Shown here: one piece after another, positions 52,628 through 60,683 of the stretch | How the letters are laid out: each line of letters begins with the position of its first letter | Numbering within the stretch: the stretch's first letter is position 1 | Assembly: GCA_045585955.1 (NCBI GenBank) | Contig: JAZMZK010000079.1 | Coordinates: 60,330 to 124,329, forward strand | DNA from: SIG78 sp045585955 | GTDB taxonomy: Bacteria; Verrucomicrobiota; Lentisphaeria; Victivallales; Victivallaceae | Direction of reading: 5' to 3' | Length of the DNA: 64,000 bases | Translations under genes and position numbers: made by a program | The notes under the pieces: generated by a model | The model's input: only the letters and a program-made list of their open reading frames with translations | Database searches by the model: none | Told to the model about the DNA's origin: nothing

Positions 52628-53515
52628 TTACTTTTCCCATGCCGGGGTATCCGGCAGCGAGGCGTTGAAGGCATCCAGCAAGCTCTGCTGGTAGGCTCCG
52701 GCAAACTCTTTGTTGAAGAATTTGTTCAAGCCGTTGTTCAGCAGTTCAGCCCAGGATTCTTCTTCTTTGCCCGGTACGATGGGGAAGAACAATGCCTGAT
52801 TCTGGGCGGCGGCTTTGTAGTCACCGGGAGCATCGCCCACCATCAATATAGCATCGGCAGCGTATTTGCCTTCGGTGGAAAACTTGATGTGTTCGGCTTT
52901 GGTACCGTGTTCCTGACCGCAGATCAGATTCACATAACCATCCATTTCATTTTCTGCCCATTCCCGCACCAGAGCTTCCAGCGGAGTTTGGGAAACCACG
53001 ATCAAATCCGCCTTTTGCGAAGCACTCTTGAGCACTTCTTTAACGCCAGGCAGGGGCGGCACGCCGTGAACCATATCTTTGACCCGGGCATTGACCTCTT
53101 TGCTCCATTCCAGAGCCTGGCGCAGTTCGGGGCTGTCCACCTTTTCCAGATATGCTTCCAACGCCGGATTGCCCAGCTTGGATTCCTTTGCCATCCATGC
53201 TTCCAGATCGGTGGTATCAGCCACTTTGCAGCCGCGGGCGAGGATCTCCGGGCGGTTGGCGATATATTTCATGCTGTGGTAGATCGCCCAGTAGCGGTTG
53301 CAGCCGCGGAGTTTGCTGTAAAGGTTGACAAAATCCCACACTTCACGGGCATATTTGCTGGCAGCCTGCATGTTGTAATGTTTGATAAATGCCGGACAGA
53401 AGCACTCTTTGTGCTTGACTTCCATGCTGTCAAAAACGCAGCCGTCACTGTCAAAACCGATGAAAAATTCATGTTTTTTGGGCAGATTTTTCATTTCGCT
53501 CAAATAATCACGCAT
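52628..53515 (-). CDS. HAD-superfamily hydrolase
   Basis: A 295-residue phosphatase-type HAD enzyme. The nucleophile motif IGFDSDGCVFDS places Asp22 and Asp24 early. The large helical cap (about 40-150) contains CFCPAFIKHYNM and CNRYWAIYHSMKYIANRP. Motif II is probably IVVSQTP (Ser about 176), and the acidic motif IV is ILMVGDAPGDYKAAAQ. Mixed GFDSDG rather than DxDGT is slightly unusual. AAAGGAG lies upstream. It has its own promoter overlapping the end of nfeD. Substrate unknown; a sugar phosphate is plausible. Confidence 0.82.
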   Translation of the reverse strand: MRDYLSEMKNLPKKHEFFIGFDSDGCVFDSMEVKHKECFCPAFIKHYNMQAASKYAREVWDFVNLYSKLRGCNRYWAIYHSMKYIANRPEILARGCKVADTTDLEAWMAKESKLGNPALEAYLEKVDSPELRQALEWSKEVNARVKDMVHGVPPLPGVKEVLKSASQKADLIVVSQTPLEALVREWAENEMDGYVNLICGQEHGTKAEHIKFSTEGKYAADAILMVGDAPGDYKAAAQNQALFFPIVPGKEEESWAELLNNGLNKFFNKEFAGAYQQSLLDAFNASLPDTPAWEK

Positions 53516-53559
53516 TTTTATAACTCCTTTATAATAAAATTACGGTATGATGCTTTTAT

Positions 53560-53587
53560 AATATAGCAGAAAAAATCACATTTTCAA
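53560..53587 (-). promoter_or_regulatory. Promoter of the HAD hydrolase gene
   Basis: On the minus strand TTGAAA, 16 bases, TATATT preceded by TGC; the -35 box overlaps the nfeD stop codon. The -10 box ends 44 bases upstream of the start. Confidence 0.55.
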
Positions 53588-55143
53588 ACATCTTTCTTCC
53601 GAACTATCAACTGAAAACCGTTGCAGGCAGTTACAATCACCTCTTCGCCGGGCTCAAGGTAATCGCCTTCGCTGGCGGCATCGTGCCGGGTGTTGCCGAT
53701 GCGTATGCTTCCGGCGGGGCGCAGCGGAGTCAGTGCCACAGCGCTGGCGCCGATAAGTGAATTATCCGCCGTTTGAGCCTGACAGCCATCTCCGCTGCTT
53801 AACACTGCATCCAGCGTAACTTTTTTGAACAGCGGTGTTTTGGGCAAAACATATATTGCCAGCACTACCATTACAGTTATTGCCGCTGTCAGCGAAAGTG
53901 TTACCACCCGCAACGCCGTGGAGATATTTTCCAAGCCGAATGCCCAGAAAAAACTTACCAGTATGCAGAGTATACCCAATACGCCCACCAGACCGAAGCC
54001 GGGTATGACAAAAATTTCAAGCGCCACCAGCAAAAGCCCCACAAAAAATACCACCATGGGGCCCCAGTCCGATGCCCCGCTGGCAATATGCCCGAGGAAG
54101 AACAAAGTCAGTGCCGTGATCCCCAGCACACCCGGAACTCCAAAGCCGGGAGTTTTGATCTCCACAAAAATCCCCACCAGACCGATCACCAGCAAAAGTC
54201 CGGCAATGGCGGGAGTTGCCAGAAACAATCCGATCTGTTCAGTGGCAGTACGCTTGATTTCCACGATTTCGGCATTGCTCAATCCCAGCTGCGTCAGGAG
54301 ATCATGGCGGTTTTCGGCAATGTGATCTACCACTTTGAGCCTTTTTGCCTCCCTGGCACTCAAGGTAAGAGGCGAGCGTTTGTGGTGCTCAATGCCGTCA
54401 GTTTTTTTATAGAGTTCGGTGTAAGGATCCGCCATAGCACGGATCACATTCACCGGGCGGCCGTTCTTTTCGGCGAGCACCTGCAACATCTTGAAAAACA
54501 CCGACAGAAACTTCTGATCGGCAATAGCTTTCTCTTCGGCGCTCTCTGCGGAGTTATTCTGCAATTTGCGGATCTCTTTGAGCAGTTCTTCGGCAAACTG
54601 CGGCTGTTCCTGCTTTGGGGGTGCGGGCTTATCCGGAGAATTTTTCTTTTCCGGTTCAACTGGCTTTTGCGTTTTATTATCAAGGGGCTTATCAGTTACC
54701 GGTTTGGCACCGCTTATACCCATGGCGATAGGCATGGCATCGCCGATAAGACCGTTGGGGGAGATCGCCGCCCGGTCGGCACCCATGGCGATTATCATAC
54801 CCGCTGAAATACCGTTGGGATTCAGATAAACCACGATCGGCACCGTGGATTTTTCCATGACCGACAGGTATTTGAATGCGGTTTCCACATTACCGCCCGG
54901 CGTATCAAGCTCCAATATCACGGCCTTGGCACGCTCCTGTTCTGCCCGCTTGAGAGTTTTGCGGAAGAAACGCATTTCGTTATCGGATATAGCCTCAAAT
55001 TCAGAAAATTGCGGCAGATAAAACACCTTGTTGCTGCTGAATTCCGGAACTTTCAACGCTTCAGTACCGCCCGGCAGCGGCAAAGCTGCCGTACCAGTCA
55101 ACAGCAACACCCCCAAGAAAAACAACTGAAAAAATCTACTCAT
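53584..55143 (-). CDS. nfeD: NfeD-type membrane-bound ClpP-class serine protease
   Basis: A 519-residue NfeD1b-like protein. A signal peptide is at 1-20. The ClpP-like domain has VILELDTPGGNVETA (75-89), and the catalytic Ser113 is in NGISAGMIIAMGAD, followed by IGDAMPI. A Pro/Lys-rich insertion of about 45 residues (143-190, KPVEPEKKNSPDKPAPPKQ) interrupts the domain. Four or five membrane helices occupy about 300-435, and the last 80 residues form the soluble OB-fold NfeD domain (GASAVALTPLRPAGSIRIG, YLEPGEEVIVTACNGFQLIV). The usual SPFH/stomatin partner gene is not adjacent. Confidence 0.88.
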   Translation of the reverse strand: MSRFFQLFFLGVLLLTGTAALPLPGGTEALKVPEFSSNKVFYLPQFSEFEAISDNEMRFFRKTLKRAEQERAKAVILELDTPGGNVETAFKYLSVMEKSTVPIVVYLNPNGISAGMIIAMGADRAAISPNGLIGDAMPIAMGISGAKPVTDKPLDNKTQKPVEPEKKNSPDKPAPPKQEQPQFAEELLKEIRKLQNNSAESAEEKAIADQKFLSVFFKMLQVLAEKNGRPVNVIRAMADPYTELYKKTDGIEHHKRSPLTLSAREAKRLKVVDHIAENRHDLLTQLGLSNAEIVEIKRTATEQIGLFLATPAIAGLLLVIGLVGIFVEIKTPGFGVPGVLGITALTLFFLGHIASGASDWGPMVVFFVGLLLVALEIFVIPGFGLVGVLGILCILVSFFWAFGLENISTALRVVTLSLTAAITVMVVLAIYVLPKTPLFKKVTLDAVLSSGDGCQAQTADNSLIGASAVALTPLRPAGSIRIGNTRHDAASEGDYLEPGEEVIVTACNGFQLIVRKKDV

Positions 55144-55349
55144 AAAAGATAAAAAATCCCTCTATTTACAGGGTGAATACATTGTGCAGGAAAAATAACT
55201 CACAAGTAACGGCATTGCAAATAAAAATTGCAAAAAAGTCAATTTTTTTGCTCTACTGCTCAAAGAAAATTTGCAAAAAAGTTTATATATATTATCTTAT
55301 ACTCTGCGGAGCAGGGATAAATTATGATGATAAAACAGGGAGTTCTCTT

Positions 55350-56123
55350 ATGGTAAATTTATTATTACTGGCACTGATGATCGCTGCTTTGCTGGGAATG
55401 GTATTCTGCAACCGCCAACAAAAAAAGAGTGCGAGATTTCAGCTTATTGCCCTATCTCTGCTGCTGGTGGTCATTGCTTCCGGCGGTATGTTCATGTGCC
55501 GTTTGGGTTCACTCTCTGTGCTGGGCAGCAATGCCAATAACCCTGCCGGGGAAAATGATAAAAAATTACAGGCCGCCCAGGGGTATATCGTAGCCAACTT
55601 CATCCGCAACAGTTACCCGGGCAAAGATCAGGTGCTTTTGATAATGCCCGAAGGCATTTCGCAGCGCAGTATACCGTTCATTGAGCAGCTGCGCAACGGT
55701 AATATCGGTAACCTGCGCATAGAACTTATCCGTCGGAACAACAGCGACAAACTCATCACGCCCGCCGCCGACATCCGTTACGAAACCCGGGCAATAGATA
55801 CAGCTATCGCCCGCCATAAAGAGGCGCAAACCATTATATTGTACGGGCTTGCGCCTTCCGGAGATACCATACGCTATTTGCAGGTGTACGACCATCCCTA
55901 TAACCAACGCGCCAAGATCATTGTTTTGGGGCTTTCCAACCTCAACGACTGGGCGGCACGGCAGCTGCGTGAAGGATTTTTCGATGCTTTGGTGGTCACT
56001 GATCTGACCCGTATATCCCGCAGCAAAGAGCTTTTGCCGGAAAATCTTGTCGAAGTTTTTGACAGCTGCTATGTATTGGTGACTCGTGACAACCTCAACC
56101 GCAACCGGCGCTATTTTCATTGA
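55350..56123 (+). CDS. Two-TM protein with soluble domain, unknown function
   Basis: A 257-residue protein I do not recognise. Two membrane helices, at about 2-20 (VNLLLLALMIAALLGMVFC) and 32-50, precede an extracytoplasmic or cytoplasmic soluble domain of 200 residues with alternating strands and helices (KDQVLLIMPEGISQRSIPFIEQL, AQTIILYGLAPSGD, AKIIVLGLSN, FDALVVTDL). This resembles an alpha/beta Rossmann-like or periplasmic-binding fold. The ATG at 55350 has GGGAG upstream; the open frame further upstream is AT-rich leader. ttcA follows ten bases after its stop. A loose promoter (TTGCAA/TATCTT) can be seen near 55273-55300. Confidence 0.68.
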   Translation: MVNLLLLALMIAALLGMVFCNRQQKKSARFQLIALSLLLVVIASGGMFMCRLGSLSVLGSNANNPAGENDKKLQAAQGYIVANFIRNSYPGKDQVLLIMPEGISQRSIPFIEQLRNGNIGNLRIELIRRNNSDKLITPAADIRYETRAIDTAIARHKEAQTIILYGLAPSGDTIRYLQVYDHPYNQRAKIIVLGLSNLNDWAARQLREGFFDALVVTDLTRISRSKELLPENLVEVFDSCYVLVTRDNLNRNRRYFH

Positions 56124-56133
56124 TTTGCAAATT

Positions 56134-56919
56134 ATGACTCACTCTCCTGCCGAAGCTGCCAAAGCCTTCAATAAAGTCTGTTCGCAGGCGGCTTGTGCCA
56201 GCGCCAGATACAACATGCTTGAACCCGGCGACCGGGTGCTGGCGGCACTTTCCGGCGGGCTTGACAGTCTGGTTATGCTGGAAACACTGATCGTTCTGCA
56301 AAAAAAAGTCCCCTTTGACTTTGATTTGCAGGCAATCACTTTTGATCCCACTTTTCCGGAATTCAACAGTCAGAGTATTGTTGAATACTGCCGCCAGCGG
56401 CAGATCAAGCATACCGTGATCAGTCTGGATATAGCAGCGCTTTTGCAAAACACCCCCGGCGAACGGCTGCGGCGGCCCTGTGTGCGCTGTTCCCGCTTGC
56501 GGCGGGGCAAACTCTATGGTGCGGCAAGAGAGTTGCAGGCCAATAAACTGGCGCTGGGGCATCATGCCGATGATTTGCTGGAGTCGTTTGTTATATCGCT
56601 GGTGCGGGGGCAGGGTTTGACCACTATGGGCCCCAATGTGCGTGCCGACGAAGCCAACACCCAAGCAGAAAATTTGCGGATAATCCGGCCGCTGGCACTG
56701 CTGGAAGAAAAAACCGTGAAGCTGGCGGCAGGCTGTTTTGAGTTCCCCGTTGCGGGAGTCTGCCCCTATAAAGATGAGTTGGAAGCCTCCGGCGACCGGG
56801 CGTGGGCAAAACGGGAGCTTGCCCGCTGGCAGGAAAGAGTGCCGGATCTGAAAACATTGATGCTCAAAAGTCTGGGCAAAGTGGAAGTAGAATGGCTGCT
56901 GGACAGCCGTTATTTATAA
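56134..56919 (+). CDS. ttcA: tRNA 2-thiocytidine synthetase TtcA-like
   Basis: PP-loop ATPase of 261 residues. The ATP pyrophosphatase loop SGGLDS is at 40-45; the cluster cysteines are in PCVRCSRLRRGKLYGAA (Cys116, Cys119) and a third in GVCPYK near 224; LGHHADD (about 140) also matches. TtcA thiolates C32 of certain tRNAs. No strong ribosome-binding site precedes ATG 56134, so translation may depend on the upstream gene. It ends two bases before a long inverted repeat. Confidence 0.85.
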   Translation: MTHSPAEAAKAFNKVCSQAACASARYNMLEPGDRVLAALSGGLDSLVMLETLIVLQKKVPFDFDLQAITFDPTFPEFNSQSIVEYCRQRQIKHTVISLDIAALLQNTPGERLRRPCVRCSRLRRGKLYGAARELQANKLALGHHADDLLESFVISLVRGQGLTTMGPNVRADEANTQAENLRIIRPLALLEEKTVKLAAGCFEFPVAGVCPYKDELEASGDRAWAKRELARWQERVPDLKTLMLKSLGKVEVEWLLDSRYL

Positions 56920-56920
56920 T

Positions 56921-57013
56921 GAGATGATTTCAAAAGTCATTAATGGCATAACCTTCGCCAAGTGAATGGTTCTGCTCATTACTTTTGTTTTTAATGACTT
57001 TTGAAATCACCTC
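56921..57013. repeat. Long inverted repeat between ttcA and nagA
   Basis: Two 23-base arms (56921-56943 and 56991-57013) are complementary with a single mismatch and surround 47 bases. In RNA this would be a large stable hairpin. It has no T tract, so it is not a standard terminator. No target-site duplication is evident, but a small MITE-like insertion or a regulatory hairpin upstream of nagA are both possible. Confidence 0.75.
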
Positions 57014-57050
57014 AAGATAACAATCATTAATATATAGGAAGGTTGGTTTT

Positions 57051-58199
57051 ATGATTACAACATTGATCAAAAATGCCCGGATCATCTCTCCGGACTGTGA
57101 CTTGGCAAATGCCGCCGTATTGATTGCCGATGGCATCATCAAACAGATTTTTGCCCCCGGTGACGAATTGCCCGCCGCTGACGAAGTTGTGGATATTGCC
57201 GGAAAAATGCTCGTTCCCGGTTTTATTGATGTGCACACCCACGGCAGGAGCGGCTACGAATTTACCGACGGCGATCTTGAACATTTGAAAACCATGTGCA
57301 AAGATAAACTCTCCGAAGGGGTCACCAGCTGGCTGCCCACCACGCTTACGCTGGGCAACGAAGCGTTGGCAAAATCGTTGAAAAATGCTGCCGAATACAC
57401 CGCCAGCGGTGCCGTGGGCGCCAAAGTCCCCGGTGTACATCTGGAAGGGCCTTATATCAACGAAAAATGCCTGGGGGCCCAGAATCCGGCGTTTGTCCGC
57501 AAGCCGGATATTGAAGAAGTCAAAGCGCTGGATGCTGTTTACAAGGTGTTGAAGGTTTCTTACGCTGTGGAAGTGGCAGGCGGCAATACCTTTGCTTCGG
57601 AACTGCTGGCAAATAACATCACGCCTTCCTGCGTACACAGTCAGGCTACTTACAAAGAGTTTCTTGCGGCATACGATCACGGCTTGCGCAACCTCTCGCA
57701 CTTCTGCAACCAGATGACCGCTCTGCACCACCGGGACATCGGTCTGGTGGGAGCGGGCTTGAAGCACAGCGAAGTATATATAGAAATGATCTGCGACAAA
57801 ATCCATTTGTGCAGCGATATGATCAAGCTGATCTTCCAGCTCAAAGACCTCAACCACATTCTGCTGATAACCGATGCCTGTCAGGCTGCCGGTATGCCCG
57901 ATGGCGAATACGAGATCGGCGGTCTGCCGCTGATTTTGAAAGATGGAGCTGCCCGCCTTGCCAGCAACGGAGCCCTTGCCGGAAGCGTGCTGGTAATGAA
58001 CAAGGCGCTCAAGAATGTCTACGAGATCACCGGACTGCCCCTGTCGCAGCTTATCAAGACTACCAGTTACAATCAGGCATGCAGTCTGGGCTTGAGCAAA
58101 GTCGGCAAGATCGAACCGGGATATTGTGCCGATTTGGCGGTGCTGGATGATGAATTTGAAGTCTGCAAAGTCTGGGTAGATGGCAAACAATCTTATTAA
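57051..58199 (+). CDS. nagA: N-acetylglucosamine-6-phosphate deacetylase (NagA)
   Basis: Amidohydrolase-fold enzyme of 382 residues. PGFIDVHTHGRSGYEF carries His62 and His64; HLEGPYINEKCLGAQNP near 131 has the metal-binding Glu; LSHFCNQM and the catalytic Asp in LLITDACQAAGMPDG near 277 follow. LASNGALAGSVLVMNKALKN is typical. It recycles GlcNAc from cell wall or diet to glucosamine-6-phosphate. GGAAGG precedes ATG. nagB is not adjacent. Confidence 0.92.
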   Translation: MITTLIKNARIISPDCDLANAAVLIADGIIKQIFAPGDELPAADEVVDIAGKMLVPGFIDVHTHGRSGYEFTDGDLEHLKTMCKDKLSEGVTSWLPTTLTLGNEALAKSLKNAAEYTASGAVGAKVPGVHLEGPYINEKCLGAQNPAFVRKPDIEEVKALDAVYKVLKVSYAVEVAGGNTFASELLANNITPSCVHSQATYKEFLAAYDHGLRNLSHFCNQMTALHHRDIGLVGAGLKHSEVYIEMICDKIHLCSDMIKLIFQLKDLNHILLITDACQAAGMPDGEYEIGGLPLILKDGAARLASNGALAGSVLVMNKALKNVYEITGLPLSQLIKTTSYNQACSLGLSKVGKIEPGYCADLAVLDDEFEVCKVWVDGKQSY

Positions 58200-58300
58200 A
58201 AAGATGCCCCGGAAAGCTCTTTTTGGGGGCTTTCCCGGGGAAAAATCAGAAAAAATTGCATTTTTTTTGAAAAAAACTTGATTTTTGCGCAAAAAAAAGT

Positions 58301-58328
58301 TTGTCAAACAACATTTTACGATTATATT
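58301..58328 (+). promoter_or_regulatory. Promoter of the 58-residue basic protein gene
   Basis: TTGTCA, 16 bases, TATATT. It predicts a leader of about 75 bases before the start at 58411; the AT-rich tract upstream could enhance expression. Confidence 0.6.
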
Positions 58329-58410
58329 GTCTATGAGGTGAAGATGTGCGGACTTCCGCATAATTTCAGTAACTTATAACAAAAATGCATAACCAATGGA
58401 GACACGTATT

Positions 58411-58587
58411 ATGCAGCACAAGTTCTATGATGTGAAGACCAAGAGCCACGTTACTGCCGACGTTACCGAAAAAGTTACCTATGGCGAAAAGGGCAAAGAA
58501 CGCTATGCTTTCCGCGGCAAGACCGCTGATGGCCGTAACCTTACGGCTTTCGTGACCAAGGCTGTCTGGGACAAAGCCAACATCTGA
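58411..58587 (+). CDS. Small basic protein of 58 residues, unknown function
   Basis: A compact Lys-rich protein (MQHKFYDVKTKSHVTADV, then YGEKGKERYAFRGKTADGR and a helical end FVTKAVWDKANI). Several aromatic and charged residues suggest a small beta-barrel- or ribosome/DNA-binding-like fold, but I cannot name a family. The gene looks real: its own promoter (58301), GGAG nine bases before the ATG at 58411, dense codons, and a clear terminator 62 bases after the stop make it a monocistronic unit. Such a layout suggests high expression. Confidence 0.8.
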   Translation: MQHKFYDVKTKSHVTADVTEKVTYGEKGKERYAFRGKTADGRNLTAFVTKAVWDKANI

Positions 58588-58648
58588 TTTCCTGCTTTCT
58601 TTTAACCGGCGTATCCTGTATTTTTCGATAGCTTAAGTCGGTTACAAG

Positions 58649-58692
58649 ATCGGCATTGTATGTGCAAAGTGCACACGGTGCCGATTTTTTTT
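58649..58692 (+). terminator. Terminator of the small basic protein gene
   Basis: ATCGGCA ... TGTGCA-aag-TGCACA ... TGCCGAT forms a two-part hairpin followed by eight T residues. It is 62 bases downstream of the stop codon. Confidence 0.85.
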
Positions 58693-58754
58693 GTGCAAAA
58701 TTACGGTATACCGCAAAATTTGATGGTAAAATCTGTAAAAGTTTCTAATATTAT

Positions 58755-58782
58755 TTGACAAAAAAAATTCCGACAGTATCTT
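58755..58782 (+). promoter_or_regulatory. Promoter of the amidohydrolase gene
   Basis: TTGACA, 16 bases, TATCTT. The -10 box ends 32 bases upstream of the start at 58815. Confidence 0.68.
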
Positions 58783-58814
58783 AACAGAAAATCAATCATA
58801 AATGAGGTTCTCCA

Positions 58815-59735
58815 ATGAAGTACATTGATATTCACGCCCACGCTTACCGTAAGCCCATACCCTTTGTAACGCATTTTTACACGCCCGATCACCTTTTGAG
58901 CCAGTATGATAAATTCGGCATCGAAGCGGGATTTCTCCTGCCGGTAGTCAATTCTGAAATTTATTTTCCGCAAGCTAACGAAGATATTCTGGATATGGCA
59001 GCAGCTCATCCCGGCAGGTTTTTCCCGTTCTGCAATGTCGACCCCCGGGCGCTGATCAACCGTGCCGATGCCCGCCTTGATGAAGTTCTGCAATATTACA
59101 AAGATTCGGGGTGTATAGGCGTGGGCGAGATCATGCCCAATATGGCGTTTGATGATGAACGCGTGCAGAACCTCTTTGGCTGTGCCGAAAAGGTTGGCTT
59201 GCCGGTCACTACCGACGGATCTGACCGCATCGGCGGAGATTTCGGGTTGTACGATGCACCCGGCTTGCCCTATTTGGAACACACTTTGCAGCGGTTCGGG
59301 AATTTGAAATTTATTGCCCACGGTCCGGTTTTCTGGGCAGAGCTGGCTTTGCGCAAACGCCCGGCGGCATGTAAGCCCATATTCCGCAACGATGGTTTGC
59401 AATATGGTACTCCCGGCAAGGGAAATTTTGATTTCAGCACACCGGGAGCGGCATATGAACTTTTGGAAACATTCCCCAATCTTTACGGCGAACTTTCTGA
59501 TGCGTGGCGGATTTTGAGCAAAAATGAAGATTTTGCCGTTGACTTTATGATCAAATTTCAGGATCGTCTTTTCTACGGCTCCGATGCCTGTTACAGCTTG
59601 AGCGATGTCAATTTTTCCGGCAAGCTCTGGCTGGATGAACTCCATGGATCGGGCAAATTGCCTGAAAGCGTCTGGAAAAAGATCTGCCGCAACAACGCCA
59701 TTGACTTTTTTGCTCTCCCGCTGGACAAAGCATAA
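58815..59735 (+). CDS. Amidohydrolase-2 family metal-dependent hydrolase
   Basis: A 306-residue TIM-barrel hydrolase of the Amidohydro_2 group. The N-terminal IDIHAHAYR provides His7 and His9; IGVGEIMPN holds a conserved Glu; KFIAHGPVFWAEL provides the next His near 176; and LFYGSDACYSL near 257 has the metal-binding Asp. Members act on varied small molecules, often decarboxylating or hydrolysing ring compounds. GAGG precedes the ATG. The AAC(3)-like gene begins 14 bases later, so the two are co-transcribed. Confidence 0.82.
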   Translation: MKYIDIHAHAYRKPIPFVTHFYTPDHLLSQYDKFGIEAGFLLPVVNSEIYFPQANEDILDMAAAHPGRFFPFCNVDPRALINRADARLDEVLQYYKDSGCIGVGEIMPNMAFDDERVQNLFGCAEKVGLPVTTDGSDRIGGDFGLYDAPGLPYLEHTLQRFGNLKFIAHGPVFWAELALRKRPAACKPIFRNDGLQYGTPGKGNFDFSTPGAAYELLETFPNLYGELSDAWRILSKNEDFAVDFMIKFQDRLFYGSDACYSLSDVNFSGKLWLDELHGSGKLPESVWKKICRNNAIDFFALPLDKA

Positions 59736-59749
59736 GATTTGAGGTGGTT

Positions 59750-60562
59750 ATGACCGAAGTAACTCAACAAGATATTTGCAATGCCTTTAAGAATATCGGT
59801 ACTGTACCGGGCGATGTGGTGATTTTTCACAGTTCGCTCAAAAGCATGGGGCATGTTGTTGGTGGTGCCGAAGCGGTTATAAATGGTATACTCGATGCCG
59901 TGGGTTCCACTGGAACAGTGGCAGCCGCCACTTTGTGGTGGGATGGCGCTAAAGAGAAAACTCCTGACCGCTTCGATATAAAAAATTCCCCCGCTTATAA
60001 TGGAGCAACGGCAGAAGCCATGCGCAAAGATGTACGGGCGTTGCGCAGCAATCATTACAGCCACTCGGTCAGTGCCATCGGGGCAAAAGCCGCTGATTTG
60101 ACTGGTGAACACGGCACCGGCAAAGCATATCCTGACCCGTGGAACGAAACGGCTTTTTCTGAAAAAAGCCCATGGTCAAAACTTATTGAGTATAATGCCC
60201 TTTACTGCTTTATCGGCTGCACATTGAATGTCTGCACCTTAAAGCACCGCATAGAGGGCGAATTTGTGCAGGATCTGCTGGATAAACTCCCCGCTGAACT
60301 GCGTATGCTTTACCGGCAGAAACTCCACTACAAACGCCACTACACCTTCTGGACAAATTTTGATATCGAAAAAATGCAGCTTCAGCTTGCCGCTGAAGGT
60401 TTGATCGCCGAAACCACTCTGGGCGATGCCAAACTTATCGGCATAAGAAGTCAAACTCTGGTCAGGCGGATCAAAGAGCTGTTGAACAGCGAACCGGAAA
60501 AATGGTTTATCGACAAAAGAGTTGTGGAGTTTATTGAAGAAATCAGCTCAATATCAGAGTAA
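59750..60562 (+). CDS. AAC(3)/YokD-family acetyltransferase-like protein
   Basis: A 270-residue member of the antibiotic N-acetyltransferase (AAC(3)) fold family. VVIFHSSLKSMGHVVGGAEAVINGIL near 23-48 and the conserved RSNHYSHSVSAIGAKA near 99-114, with the catalytic His, match. GTGKAYP and SPWSKLIEYNALYCFIGC also fit. The family includes resistance enzymes and housekeeping or secondary-metabolism enzymes such as FrbF and YokD. Sequence and genomic context give no reason to call this a resistance gene. GAGGTGG precedes the ATG at 59750. Confidence 0.82.
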   Translation: MTEVTQQDICNAFKNIGTVPGDVVIFHSSLKSMGHVVGGAEAVINGILDAVGSTGTVAAATLWWDGAKEKTPDRFDIKNSPAYNGATAEAMRKDVRALRSNHYSHSVSAIGAKAADLTGEHGTGKAYPDPWNETAFSEKSPWSKLIEYNALYCFIGCTLNVCTLKHRIEGEFVQDLLDKLPAELRMLYRQKLHYKRHYTFWTNFDIEKMQLQLAAEGLIAETTLGDAKLIGIRSQTLVRRIKELLNSEPEKWFIDKRVVEFIEEISSISE

Positions 60563-60611
60563 AAGTCCTGACTGCTCAACCATTTTTTATGCTTCAGAGA
60601 GTGCCTTGAAC

Positions 60612-60639
60612 TTGAAAAATACTTTTGCGGTGTTACATT
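60612..60639 (+). promoter_or_regulatory. Promoter of the PHP-domain gene
   Basis: TTGAAA, 16 bases, TACATT preceded by GTGT. The -10 box ends 44 bases before the start at 60684. Confidence 0.58.
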
Positions 60640-60683
60640 ATTCAGAAATATAAAATACAACAGCGTAAAAGGAAGGTGCTCTT

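Noticed and set aside
57027..58361. A 444-codon open frame on the minus strand
   Set aside because: It is antisense to nagA with all its catalytic motifs, and covers a promoter region at one end.
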